35,488 nt of DNA, from the NCBI GenBank assembly GCA_035487355.1, contig DATHMF010000044.1, positions 1-35,488 on the forward strand. Direction: 5' to 3'. A model generated the notes under the pieces. The model did no database searches. It was not told the DNA's origin and saw nothing but the letters and a program-made list of their open reading frames with translations. This stretch comes from Terriglobales bacterium. Its GTDB lineage: Bacteria > Acidobacteriota > Terriglobia > Terriglobales > Acidobacteriaceae. Position numbers and translations under genes: made by a program. Below, in pieces: positions 1 to 8,052 of the stretch. Within the stretch, counting starts at the first letter, position 1, and every line of letters begins with the position of its first letter.

Positions 1-1
1 G

Positions 2-1669
2 GCGCAGTCTGCAAGCAGCACGGCATCCACCCCCACCAAGACGAGGAAGAAGAGAGCAGCAGTCTCAACGCGCACGAAGGCAAGCGCCACTACGGTGACC
101 ACCGCTGATGAAATCAGGTCGCTGCGCGAGGCGCTGACAACGCAGCAACAGCAGATTCAGCAGTTGACACAGCAACTGCAACAGCGTGACCAGGCCTCGG
201 AGCAGCAGCAACAGCAAATCAATCAGTTGCAGCAGGCCGCTACTGAAGCTCAGACCAAGGCCACTTCGGCGGAAACCACCAGCACGCTGACCGCTGCAAA
301 CTTTACCAAGCTGCAAGGGGACGTGGCCGATATAAAAACCAATGCCACCAATGCTGCGCTTTCCTCGCAGGAAGACCAGAAGAGAGTGTCGGCGATCGAG
401 GGCGTATTAGGACGCTTTCGCTTCGGCGGAGACGTTCGTATCCGTTACGATGGAATCTTTCAAAGGTATGCGGGTTGTGTTGGCACCAATTGCGCTGATC
501 GCAATCGTCCTCGCCTCCGGCTTCGCCTTGGTCTTGAAGGTAAGATCAATGAGGATTTCTATGGCGGAGCGTACATAGGCTCCGGCGCAAACGTTAACGC
601 AAGCGCGAATTTTTCCGATCCTACCTCGTTGAACGAAACCCTGACCGGCTTTTTTGAAAGGAAGGCGATCGGATTGGACCGTGCCTGGATCACCTACCAG
701 CCGCAATCGCATAAGTGGTTGCAGCTTACCGGTGGCAAGTTCGCTTATCCCTGGATACGCACGCAGCTTACGTTTAAGAACGACATCAACCCTGAAGGTT
801 TTGATGAGAAGCTTTCCTTTGACTTCAATCACCCGCACTTCAAGAACGTCTCAGTACAAGCCATGGAGTTGTTTTTCAACGAGGTTGCCAAAGGAGTTGA
901 CTCCAACGCTCCCGGGGCGCAGGTCTCAGCTAAGTTCCAGTTTTTTGGCAACAAGTGGACCATCACCCCTTCCTACACGGCCTTAAACTGGAATGGTGCG
1001 GACTCAATTGCCCAGGCAGCATTGCCTGTCCCGGTTTGTGCGAAGCCAACTTCAACCAATTGCTTGCCTGAACCACTAACTACGGCGGTAGGGACGCCAA
1101 TCAACCAGCCTCTTGTTCCTCCCGTGCAAACCTTGAATCCGGGCGCCTTCACCAATGCCACTCGCATTGCGGGCATCGGCACTGGGCAGACGCGCGCTAT
1201 GGTCTCGGGCTTCATGTATAACGACTTTATCCTCGATAACACCTACCTGACACCTTGGAGCCGCTTTCCCTGGCGTGTTTTGGGAGAATACGAGCAGAAC
1301 ACGAGAGCCAGGTTGAACGTCGGCCTCGGACCCTCCAAACAGGATAAGGCTTACTGGTTTGAGACGAGTCTGGGTCAGCTCAAGCAGAAAAACGATATCC
1401 TGCTCGGCTATAGCTTTGATCGTATTGAACAGGACGCCGTAATCGCATCGTTCAACGATAATGACCAGCGTGCTGCCACCAATATTCTGCAGCACAAATT
1501 CTATTTCAACTGGCTGGTACGCAATAACACAGTCGCAACCTTTACGTGGTACATCGGCCGTACGCTGAACACAAGACTGCAGAATGCAGCCTTAGAAACC
1601 GGACGTGCTGCAGGACTGACCGATCCCTGGTTAAACCGGGTTCAGCTCGACTTGTTATATAAGTTTTAA
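2..1669 (+). CDS. Putative outer-membrane porin, 5' truncated by window edge
   Basis: This is probably a beta-barrel porin of the bacterial 'putative porin' type. The reading frame is open back to the first base, so the in-frame GTG at 95 is unlikely to be the true start. The first visible residues (AQSASSTAS) look like a signal-peptide cleavage region. Residues of roughly 35-95 are very Gln-rich and heptad-like (QQQQIQQLTQQLQQ), a likely periplasmic coiled coil. The rest alternates aromatic and polar strands and ends LLYKF, with the terminal Phe typical of barrel proteins. Cysteines come in close pairs (GCVGTNC and VCAKPTSTNC), probably loop disulfides. A terminator and the pst cluster follow, so a phosphate-pore role is plausible, but that is inferred from position only. 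The family call is fairly sure; the substrate is unknown. Confidence 0.75.
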   Translation, partial: AQSASSTASTPTKTRKKRAAVSTRTKASATTVTTADEIRSLREALTTQQQQIQQLTQQLQQRDQASEQQQQQINQLQQAATEAQTKATSAETTSTLTAANFTKLQGDVADIKTNATNAALSSQEDQKRVSAIEGVLGRFRFGGDVRIRYDGIFQRYAGCVGTNCADRNRPRLRLRLGLEGKINEDFYGGAYIGSGANVNASANFSDPTSLNETLTGFFERKAIGLDRAWITYQPQSHKWLQLTGGKFAYPWIRTQLTFKNDINPEGFDEKLSFDFNHPHFKNVSVQAMELFFNEVAKGVDSNAPGAQVSAKFQFFGNKWTITPSYTALNWNGADSIAQAALPVPVCAKPTSTNCLPEPLTTAVGTPINQPLVPPVQTLNPGAFTNATRIAGIGTGQTRAMVSGFMYNDFILDNTYLTPWSRFPWRVLGEYEQNTRARLNVGLGPSKQDKAYWFETSLGQLKQKNDILLGYSFDRIEQDAVIASFNDNDQRAATNILQHKFYFNWLVRNNTVATFTWYIGRTLNTRLQNAALETGRAAGLTDPWLNRVQLDLLYKF

Positions 1670-1693
1670 TTTCCTCCGGAACGGGGAACATGC

Positions 1694-1752
1694 CCGGCAG
1701 GAGTTGCTGCTTTTGTTAACAATTGAAGAGCAGCGGCTTCTGCCGGCTTTTT
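1694..1752 (+). terminator. Rho-independent terminator after the porin gene
   Basis: Outer arms CCGGCAG (1694-1700) and CTGCCGG (1740-1746) pair, with inner complementarity between TTGCTGCT and AGCAGCGG. The hairpin is followed by TTTTT at 1748-1752. It separates the porin gene from the pst genes, although read-through is possible. Confidence 0.6.
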
Positions 1753-1768
1753 CTGTTTCTAACCGGGT

Positions 1769-1801
1769 TTTAACGCTCCTTTAACATTCGTTTGCTAGCG
1801 T
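1769..1801 (+). promoter_or_regulatory. Candidate Pho box and -10 element for the pst operon
   Basis: TTTAAC occurs at 1769-1774 and again at 1780-1785, exactly 11 bp apart, with a weaker TTTGCT at 1791-1796. Tandem 11-bp-phased TTTAAC-like hexamers are the known form of PHO boxes in cyanobacteria and Bacillus, bound by PhoB/PhoP-type regulators. An extended -10-like TGCTAGCGT (1793-1801) lies 11 bp beyond the second repeat. If that is right, transcription would start near 1808, and translation of pstC would begin at a downstream ATG (1809 or 1821) rather than at GTG 1800. Confidence 0.45.
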
Positions 1802-2846
1802 GGAAATGATGCTTAAACAAATGAATGGGCCCTTGTTGAAGACCAAGTTTCAACCAGCCTCGGAAGTGTCTTCACCGGAGGACCAGGCAGCAGCGGTCTC
1901 GCGGCGAAAAACTGCGCTTACGTCTTCGCGTTTCGCCGATGCTGCTTTCCGATACCTGATGTTGGGTTGCGCCCTCTCCGTTTTGGCGATTGTTGTCCTG
2001 ATCGTGCGCGAATTGGTTCTAAGCTCTGCGCTCTCCCGTAACGCCTTCGGCCTTAAATTTTTTTTCAGGCAGGCTTGGGACCCGGTGAATGGAGATTTTG
2101 GCGCTTTGCCATTTATTTACGGCACGCTGGTGTCAGCGTTGCTGGCGCTGTTTCTGGCAGTGCCTCTTTCGGTCGGAGTCGCCACTTTTACCACGGAGCT
2201 TTGTCCCCGAAAGTTGCGCAGCCTGCTCTCCTACATGGTTGAGCTGCTGGCCGCGATACCTAGCGTGATTTACGGTTTGTGGGGCATCTTCGTACTGGTT
2301 CCCATTTTGCGTCTGTATGTAGAGCCTTTTTTGGCAAAATATTTCGGCTGGACTGGATTGTTTGGTGGCCCGCAATTCGGCCTTGGCATGCTGGGGGCGG
2401 GTGTGATTCTGGCAATCATGATTATCCCTGTAATTACATCGATCACCCGCGAGGTCATGAGCGCGGTTCCCACGCAGCAACGTGAAGGAGTGCTGGCGCT
2501 GGGATCCACCCGCTGGGAGATGATTCGCGTCGGGGTGTTGCGCAACGCCCGCACAGGTATTCTAGGTGCCATTATTCTGGGCTTGGGACGTGCTTTGGGT
2601 GAGACCATGGCCGTGACTATGCTCATTGGCAACCGTCCGGAGATCGCCAAGTCGCTCTTTGCCCCCGGTTATACGCTGGCCAGCGTGATTGCCAATGAAT
2701 TCAGTGAAGCCGCTGACGATCTTCATCGGAGTGCTCTGGTGGAGATTGGGTTGGCGCTGTTCTTGATTACCCTGTTGGTCAATATTGTGGCCCAATTGAT
2801 GGTCTGGAGCATCACCCGCGGAAGTGCTGCGAGAGCAACCGCATGA
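1800..2846 (+). CDS. pstC: Phosphate ABC transporter permease PstC
   Basis: This is an inner-membrane permease subunit of the high-affinity phosphate importer, pairing with PstA over a PstB dimer. It is up to 348 residues, with a roughly 50-residue cytoplasmic N-terminus, then a membrane segment (YLMLGCALSVLAIVVLIV) and further helices. The EAA-type cytoplasmic loop that docks on the ATPase is visible (REGVLALGSTRWEMIRVGVL), followed by the typical GRALGETMAVTMLIGN stretch. Start choice is open: GTG 1800 gives the longest form, but ATGs at 1806, 1809 and 1821 are in frame, none has a clear ribosome-binding site, and the candidate promoter favours 1809 or 1821. The stop overlaps pstA by ATGA, which implies translational coupling. 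No pstS lies within the visible part of the locus. Confidence 0.93.
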   Translation: MEMMLKQMNGPLLKTKFQPASEVSSPEDQAAAVSRRKTALTSSRFADAAFRYLMLGCALSVLAIVVLIVRELVLSSALSRNAFGLKFFFRQAWDPVNGDFGALPFIYGTLVSALLALFLAVPLSVGVATFTTELCPRKLRSLLSYMVELLAAIPSVIYGLWGIFVLVPILRLYVEPFLAKYFGWTGLFGGPQFGLGMLGAGVILAIMIIPVITSITREVMSAVPTQQREGVLALGSTRWEMIRVGVLRNARTGILGAIILGLGRALGETMAVTMLIGNRPEIAKSLFAPGYTLASVIANEFSEAADDLHRSALVEIGLALFLITLLVNIVAQLMVWSITRGSAARATA

Positions 2847-3697
2847 TACAAAGCAAATACTGGTGGCGAAGTCTCCAAGACAAGGTGATCGTCGGGCTTG
2901 CCGCCGGAGCGACATTCGTGGTGCTGGCTCCCTTGGCCGCCATTTTCGGATATCTGGTGTATAAAGGCGTCGGCTCGCTGAGTTGGAACTTTCTGACGCA
3001 GATCCCCAAGCCGACCGGCGAGACCGGCGGCGGTATGGCCAACGCGATTGTGGGCTCGGGATTGATTCTGCTCATCGCCAGCCTGATTGGCGTTCCCATG
3101 GGAATCGGGACCGGTATCTATCTGGCGGAATTCGGGAAAAAGCGCTTCGGTAATCTGGTTCGCTTTACCGCCGATGTGCTTAACGGCGTGCCTTCCATCG
3201 TGATCGGGATCGTTGCCTACGCTCTTGTGGTAGTAACCCAGAAGCGTTTCTCGGCCTTGGCCGGTGGAGTGGCCCTAGGCATCATGATGGTGCCTATCAT
3301 TTCCCGCTCGACAGAGGAGATGCTGCTGATGGTTCCGCAGTCCTTACGCGAGGCCGCCTGGGGATTGGGAATTCCGCAGTGGCGTACTACACTTTCAATC
3401 ACTCTGCGCACCGCCAGTTCTGGGATCATTACTGCGGTGATGCTGTCCTTTGCCCGCGTAGCAGGAGAAAGTGCCCCGCTGATGTTCACTGCTTTCGGCA
3501 ACTCATACTGGAACTTCAACATCAACCAGGCGACGGCCGCCCTGCCTTTGCAGATCTTTTACTATGCCACCTCGCCCTTTGACGACGAGCGTCGGCAGGC
3601 TTGGGCTGGCGCGTTCATTTTGATCCTCTTAATCGTGGTTTCCATGTCATTGGTTAGAATGGTCGCATCCCGGGGCGTCTTTAAGGGGGGCAATTAG
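2843..3697 (+). CDS. pstA: Phosphate ABC transporter permease PstA
   Basis: This is the second membrane subunit of the phosphate importer, at 284 residues the normal family length. The protein opens with a membrane segment near residues 15-40 ([20 protein letters not shown]). It carries the PstA-typical GIYLAEFG stretch, the ATPase-docking loop around [18 protein letters not shown], and the [18 protein letters not shown] segment. The C-terminal [18 protein letters not shown] stretch before the last membrane helix also fits PstA. The ATG overlaps the pstC stop (ATGA), and pstB begins one base after the pstA stop, so the three are clearly co-translated from one operon. Confidence 0.94.
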   Translation: MIQSKYWWRSLQDKVIVGLAAGATFVVLAPLAAIFGYLVYKGVGSLSWNFLTQIPKPTGETGGGMANAIVGSGLILLIASLIGVPMGIGTGIYLAEFGKKRFGNLVRFTADVLNGVPSIVIGIVAYALVVVTQKRFSALAGGVALGIMMVPIISRSTEEMLLMVPQSLREAAWGLGIPQWRTTLSITLRTASSGIITAVMLSFARVAGESAPLMFTAFGNSYWNFNINQATAALPLQIFYYATSPFDDERRQAWAGAFILILLIVVSMSLVRMVASRGVFKGGN

Positions 3698-3698
3698 G

Positions 3699-4460
3699 AT
3701 GGGTGTAGGGATCCAAGTTAATCAGCTTAACGCCTGGTTCGGCAACACGCATGCGGTTCGTGACATCCAGATGGATATTCCTGCCAACCATGCGACGGCC
3801 ATTATTGGACCCTCCGGCTGCGGGAAATCAACCTTCGTGCGCTGCCTTAACCGCATGCACGAAACCATTCCCAATACCCGTGTGCAGGGCACAGTCAAAA
3901 TCGGCGATACGCATGTCTATGGCAACGGCACCTCTGCCGTGGAGATTCGCCGCCGTGTGGGCATGGTGTTTCAGAAACCTAATCCCTTTCCCACAATGTC
4001 GGTGTACGATAATGTTGCGGCTGGCTTAAAACTGAATGGATACCGCAACCGTCGCGAACTCGATGAGATTGTGGAGCGTTCACTGCGTCAGGCCGCGCTT
4101 TGGGATGAGGTCAAAGACTCTCTGAAGAAGAAGTCGGGGGCGAGCCTCTCCGGAGGCCAGCAGCAGCGGCTCTGCATCGCCCGCGCCCTGGCGGTGGAGC
4201 CCGAGGTCATGCTGATGGATGAGCCCGCCTCTGCGCTGGACCCCATCTCGACCTCCAAGATTGAAGATTTGATTTTTGAACTCAAACAGAACTACACCAT
4301 CGTGATTGTGACGCATAATATGCAACAGGCAGCGCGTGTGGCCGAGTTTACCGCGTTCTTTCTGACCGGCAACCTGATTGAGTTCGATAAGACGGAAAAA
4401 ATCTTTACCAATCCGAGCGACAAGCGTACGGAAGACTATATTACTGGCAGGTTTGGATGA
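3699..4460 (+). CDS. pstB: Phosphate ABC transporter ATP-binding protein PstB
   Basis: This is the cytoplasmic ATPase powering phosphate import. At 253 residues it is full length. The Walker A motif GPSGCGKST is at 37-45, the ABC signature LSGGQQQRL at 150-158, Walker B with its catalytic Glu (VMLMDE) at 170-175, and the switch His in VTHNMQQA near 206. The PstB-specific [14 protein letters not shown] and [15 protein letters not shown] stretches are present. A purine-rich GGGGGG ribosome-binding site at the end of pstA precedes the ATG. The stop overlaps the phoU start (ATGA). Nothing is unusual. Confidence 0.97.
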   Translation: MGVGIQVNQLNAWFGNTHAVRDIQMDIPANHATAIIGPSGCGKSTFVRCLNRMHETIPNTRVQGTVKIGDTHVYGNGTSAVEIRRRVGMVFQKPNPFPTMSVYDNVAAGLKLNGYRNRRELDEIVERSLRQAALWDEVKDSLKKKSGASLSGGQQQRLCIARALAVEPEVMLMDEPASALDPISTSKIEDLIFELKQNYTIVIVTHNMQQAARVAEFTAFFLTGNLIEFDKTEKIFTNPSDKRTEDYITGRFG

Positions 4461-5128
4461 CACGAACGAAATTTCATCAAGGACTCGACGAGCTCAAGCA
4501 GAAGCTGCTCACCATGGGCGGCATGGCCGAGCAGGCCGTGCAGCGTGCTGTGACCGCGTATCGCACCCGCGATCTCAAGCTTTGCCAGTTGGTGTTGGAT
4601 AACGAACAAGCCATCAATCTGCAGGAGCGCGAGATTGACGAGTTGGCCCGCGATCTTCTGGCCATGCAGCAGCCCATGGCCATTGACCTGCGCTTTATCC
4701 TCGCCGTAATCAAGATTAACGCCGACCTGGAGCGTGTAGGTGATCAGGCGGTGAATATCGTGCAGCGAGTAATGCACATGAACGGTTTGCCGGTAGTGGA
4801 CCTCCCTGCGGATATCCCCCACATGGCAGCGGCTGCTTCAGCCATGGTCGGCGAAGCCCTGGAGGCCTTCATTGAAGGCAACGTGGATCTGGCGCAAAAA
4901 GTCCTGGCCACCGACGATGAAGTGGACCGCATGAATCGCGAAACTTTTGTCGCCATGGAAGGTGCAATGGCAAGCTCGCCCGAGGTCTTGCATCAGGCAT
5001 TGGATGTGTTGCTCATCGCCCGCAACCTGGAGCGCATTGCCGACCACGCCACCAACATCGCCGAAGATGTTATTTTCTGGGTGCAAGGAGCGGATGTCCG
5101 CCATCGCATCCATAGCAACAGGTCCTAA
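4457..5128 (+). CDS. phoU: Phosphate-signalling protein PhoU
   Basis: This is a cytoplasmic helical protein that links the Pst transporter to a PhoR-type kinase and damps Pho-regulon expression when phosphate is plentiful. It is 223 residues, with two repeated PhoU three-helix domains (about 15-105 and 115-210). Each carries the family's metal-site motif, [11 protein letters not shown] in the first and [13 protein letters not shown] in the second. The N-terminus ([23 protein letters not shown]) is typical. It is the last gene of the pst cluster. Downstream come a 14-bp tandem repeat and a long palindrome. No phoB/phoR pair is present in the window. Confidence 0.95.
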   Translation: MTRTKFHQGLDELKQKLLTMGGMAEQAVQRAVTAYRTRDLKLCQLVLDNEQAINLQEREIDELARDLLAMQQPMAIDLRFILAVIKINADLERVGDQAVNIVQRVMHMNGLPVVDLPADIPHMAAAASAMVGEALEAFIEGNVDLAQKVLATDDEVDRMNRETFVAMEGAMASSPEVLHQALDVLLIARNLERIADHATNIAEDVIFWVQGADVRHRIHSNRS

Positions 5129-5140
5129 CCGGCAAAACGG

Positions 5141-5168
5141 AACATCAGAGTAGAAACATCAGAGTAGA
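5141..5168. repeat. 14-bp direct repeat, two tandem copies
   Basis: AACATCAGAGTAGA occurs at 5141-5154 and again immediately at 5155-5168. The second copy runs into the palindrome that starts at 5164. The arrangement suggests slippage or duplication at the edge of a repetitive element. Confidence 0.85.
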
Positions 5169-5191
5169 GACGTAGCATGCTACGTCTCTAC
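5164..5191. repeat. Perfect 28-bp palindrome (REP-like element)
   Basis: The half-site GTAGAGACGTAGCA (5164-5177) is followed directly by its exact reverse complement. From memory, similar GTAGAGACG...CGTCTCTAC palindromes recur between genes in Acidobacteriota and cyanobacteria, so this is probably a dispersed repeat. As RNA it would fold into a long hairpin at the 3' end of the pst transcript, but no T-run follows, so a terminator role is uncertain. Confidence 0.8.
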
Positions 5192-5239
5192 GGTAAAGTC
5201 ACCAACCGCCGTGGGGCGTCCTGCCCGCACGTTTCAGAG

Positions 5240-5278
5240 TAACGGCAAAGTTACACGAAAATTACAAACCTATGACAA
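5240..5278 (+). promoter_or_regulatory. Candidate Pho box: four 11-bp-phased repeats before a copper-protein gene
   Basis: TAACGG (5240), TTACAC (5251), TTACAA (5262) and TGACAA (5273) are spaced exactly 11 bp apart. TTACA-like direct repeats of 11-bp period match the known PHO box of Bacillus-type PhoP sites and the spacing used by OmpR/PhoB-family regulators generally. The array lies about 135 bp before the start of the cupredoxin gene and just downstream of phoU, supporting phosphate-responsive control of that gene. No convincing -10 element was found at the expected distance. Confidence 0.45.
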
Positions 5279-5411
5279 TCGTTGAATTCCTCCTGCGCCA
5301 TGATTCTAAAGGTGTCGAGTAATAATTCTTTGTTGTGATCTGTAGTGATTAGCGGAAAAAGTGCCAAAAGTGCCATTGGATTCTTCAACTTGCGGGCTGG
5401 AGGGATCGTTT

Positions 5412-7529
5412 ATGCATCTGGGATCTTTGAGGTTATGGAGACTGCTTATATTGTTGGCGGTAGTATCTGCGTGCGCAATTGCCGCTGATGCCGCTACCAA
5501 GATTGTGAATGTCGGGCAGGGCGGTGGATTGGTTTTTGTTGACCAAGCCAGCGGGACCTCCACCACCACCATTAATTCAGGGGATACCGTTCAATGGAAT
5601 TGGGTCAACGGCTTTCACTCCACCACCTCCACCAACCTGCCTTGCTGCAGTCCCAGCGGAATGTGGGATTCAGGCGCGAAATCTGGCGGATCATTCACGT
5701 TTACTTTTAACAGCGCCGGAACATTTCATTATTACTGCACGGTTCACGGCGCCGTCATGCAGGGGACGGTGGTCGTCAACGCTTTGCCAGATTTTTCTAT
5801 TTCCGTTTCCAATCCCAGTGGCGGCACGGTTATGGGACCCATCTTCCCCAGCCAGCAGACGGTGTTTAACGGCAATCTTTCTCCGTTGAATGGATACAAC
5901 AAGACAGTCAACTTGAGCTGTCTGGCAGGTGGGACCGGAGTTCCTTCGCCATGCAATCCGAACCCGGCCAGTCCTATGGTTTCATCTTCAACTCCCTTTA
6001 CCATTACTGCCGGAGCAACGACACCAGGGCACTATGACTTTATGGCGCAAGGCTCGGATGGCTCGATGGCACACTCTGTTTCAGGTCTAAATTTTGACGT
6101 GGTGGATTTCGCTATTGGTGCACCGTCACCGGCGACTGCAGTCAGCAATCCCAGTTCAACCGCGATTTCTACATCAACGTCAGTCAATCTGAGCGCTGCC
6201 GGAATTTTCAGTGGAACTGTAATGCTCAGTTGCAGCGCCGGATTGCCCGCCGGAGCAACGTGTACTTTCACGCCCTCGGCTAACGCTACTCCGACAGCAA
6301 ACAACCCAGTTTCCGTCAACCTGACGATCACTATTCCCGCCGCAACTGTGGTCCAGGATTACAACGTAACCCTGTCGGCCGCTTCGAGTACTGCCGCCGG
6401 TCCTGTCACAAAGACACAACCGCTCACATTGCACGTCGCGCAGCTTACTGTTTCGTCGTTTACGCCCGGCACAATCACGATTGGTGCAGGAAACATTTCC
6501 AACGCTGCCACAACGATGGTTTCCGTCACAAACTTTACCGGCTCGGGTACGGTTGCGCTGGCCTGTACAGCAGGATTACCTGCAGGCGGGGCGTGCAGCT
6601 TTTCACCAGCGATTGTCAGCAGCTTTCCGTCGAGTCCCTCTGTCACTGCGTCTGTGCCCTTCAACACCAGTGCGGGAACTCCTACTCTCACGGTTACCGC
6701 TACCGGAAACCTAAATGGGGCTTCGGCCGTGCGGACCCAGTCTTTAATGTTGAGTGTGCCCGCTCCCGATTTTTCTTTGGGTACGCCGTCGCCTGCAACC
6801 GTCAATATGGTGAACAACTCTTTCTCGCAGCCTGTAACGGTTCTGCTTACGCCCACGAACTTGGCGGGGACGGTAATCCCGAGCTGCGGAAGTCTGCCCA
6901 CTGGGGTTTCCTGTATTTTTTCGCCTCCTACGTTCGTCAACGTGAAGGGACAGCCAACCAGCTTTGCTGTGATCTTTGCGGCCAACGGAGCGACTGCCAG
7001 CAGCTATGCAGGCATTACCATTAATGCCGACGTCACCATCAACGGCACACCCATCTCTCACAACGTCGCTCTGACCCAGCTCAATATCACTACTCCAGGT
7101 ACCAGTACGACCATTACGTCAAGCCTGGCAGCGGTGAATTCAGTCACTAACGCTGCGTTGATTAACGTAGGCGACCCGAACCTTACAGTCACCGCATCGG
7201 TGGACAACAGCGGTAGCACTTATAGCGCCGCAGTTTGGCAGGTCAACTTCACCAACCCGGTTATCCTGGTGGCCTCATCAAACCCGAATTGCAGCCAGCT
7301 TTTGCCCACGGCAATTTCCTGCAATCTCGGCGATATTCTGGTGAGCACGGGGAACCACTATTCCTTCAAGGTCCTACCGCTCTTTGAGCGTTCGGTGGAA
7401 GCAAAGAGTGTAGTAACGTCTCCGACCGTGGGATCTGTCAATTTGACCGGCAACAGCGCAAATGCGCCGGCAGTACAGATACGTCCACGGCCGCTGGCCC
7501 GTAAGGGGCTTGTGCCCAGGACGCCATAG
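5412..7529 (+). CDS. Secreted cupredoxin-domain protein with Ig-like repeats (paralogue 1)
   Basis: This is probably an exported copper protein, 705 residues long. ATG 5412 is preferred over the upstream in-frame GTG 5361: GGAGGG (5399-5404) sits seven bases upstream and the protein then opens with a clean signal peptide (about 1-28, ending AADAA). Residues of about 30-125 form a plastocyanin-like fold with all four type-1 copper ligands in place: His69, Cys109, His112 and Met116 (FHYYCTVHGAVM). The remainder is a string of roughly 90-residue beta-rich Ig-like units, several opening with DFSI/DFAI/DFSL-SP phrases. The tail is basic (RPRPLARKGLVPRTP), with no clear membrane anchor. A paralogue follows at 8053. 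The copper site is well supported; the cellular role (electron carrier, adhesin or copper scavenger) is not known. Confidence 0.85.
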   Translation: MHLGSLRLWRLLILLAVVSACAIAADAATKIVNVGQGGGLVFVDQASGTSTTTINSGDTVQWNWVNGFHSTTSTNLPCCSPSGMWDSGAKSGGSFTFTFNSAGTFHYYCTVHGAVMQGTVVVNALPDFSISVSNPSGGTVMGPIFPSQQTVFNGNLSPLNGYNKTVNLSCLAGGTGVPSPCNPNPASPMVSSSTPFTITAGATTPGHYDFMAQGSDGSMAHSVSGLNFDVVDFAIGAPSPATAVSNPSSTAISTSTSVNLSAAGIFSGTVMLSCSAGLPAGATCTFTPSANATPTANNPVSVNLTITIPAATVVQDYNVTLSAASSTAAGPVTKTQPLTLHVAQLTVSSFTPGTITIGAGNISNAATTMVSVTNFTGSGTVALACTAGLPAGGACSFSPAIVSSFPSSPSVTASVPFNTSAGTPTLTVTATGNLNGASAVRTQSLMLSVPAPDFSLGTPSPATVNMVNNSFSQPVTVLLTPTNLAGTVIPSCGSLPTGVSCIFSPPTFVNVKGQPTSFAVIFAANGATASSYAGITINADVTINGTPISHNVALTQLNITTPGTSTTITSSLAAVNSVTNAALINVGDPNLTVTASVDNSGSTYSAAVWQVNFTNPVILVASSNPNCSQLLPTAISCNLGDILVSTGNHYSFKVLPLFERSVEAKSVVTSPTVGSVNLTGNSANAPAVQIRPRPLARKGLVPRTP

Positions 7530-7780
7530 GGTGGAAGTAGGAGGTTAGTCCAAGCCGGGCAGATGTCGTTTTTCCAGTAACGTGTGACTGGTAGAGTAGT
7601 GCTCCCCCCCTCCCCATTACTTAAGTAGTCTCCGTGCAGTTAAGTCATTCTGATTCAAGCACATATGGGAGGGGAAGAGTAATGAGGACAAGAGAGTCCG
7701 CAGTTACTGGATAGATGCTGATCCGTAAACTGTGGGTGGTCGATCTGCAGCGGCCATTTGTCCCAGCAGACAAAATAAGT

Positions 7781-7872
7781 TTTTCAAAGACCGGAAACCA
7801 AACCAGGCATTCTTGAATGCTTAGGAGCAATGATACCTGCAATTTCCGAGGAGTCAGCGAAGTGATATCACT
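7781..7872 (+). other. Conserved non-coding element, copy A
   Basis: The ordered blocks TTTTCAAAGA, GCATTCTTGAATGCT, CAATGAT, ACCTGCAATT and TGATATCAC also occur in the same order on the minus strand at 27764-27656. Two blocks are palindromic (GCATTC-TT-GAATGC and GTGATATCAC). Both copies lie about 160-180 bp before a start codon and point toward it. It could be a regulatory RNA, a double operator or an old mobile-element remnant. No known family was recognised. Confidence 0.55.
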
Positions 7873-7947
7873 ATTTGGTTGTTTCAAAAATGGCTTGTGG
7901 ACGACGGGAAAGACCACCACAGAAGACTGAAGGGTACTCGAATCTAA

Positions 7948-7977
7948 TTGTTTTGCCTCTTAATCTTGCATTACAAT
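7948..7977 (+). promoter_or_regulatory. Possible sigma-70 promoter for the second cupredoxin gene
   Basis: TTGTTT (7948-7953) and TACAAT (7972-7977) are 18 bp apart, reasonable -35 and -10 matches, about 75 bp before the start codon. The same TTACAA at 7971 also lies 11 bp after TTAATC (7960), so a weak two-unit Pho-like repeat is an alternative reading. Confidence 0.35.
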
Positions 7978-8052
7978 TAAGTGCCTCCCCTAAATGCCGT
8001 AGATAGTTTTTGCCGGGGATTCCCCAGACTTCTTAAAGCTAAGGAAGTATCT

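Larger units (their letters stand above)
7530..8052. other. Long intergenic region between the two cupredoxin genes
   Basis: This 523-base stretch has no convincing gene; the 91-residue minus-strand frame at 7645-7920 has no signal, domain or ribosome-binding site. It holds a palindrome TACTTAAGTA (7618-7627), C-rich and G-rich arms that could pair (about 7604-7617 with 7665-7675), a conserved element shared with the region upstream of the DUF1003 gene (7781-7872), and a promoter-like sequence near 7948-7977. Confidence 0.6.

Noticed and set aside
5164..5191. Palindrome after phoU as a rho-independent terminator
   Set aside because: The stem is perfect, but the sequence after it (GGTAAAGTC) lacks a T-run, so it is listed as a repeat instead.
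7645..7920. 91-residue minus-strand open frame between the cupredoxin genes
   Set aside because: It has no ribosome-binding site, signal or recognisable domain, and it runs antisense across the conserved non-coding element; most likely a chance frame.
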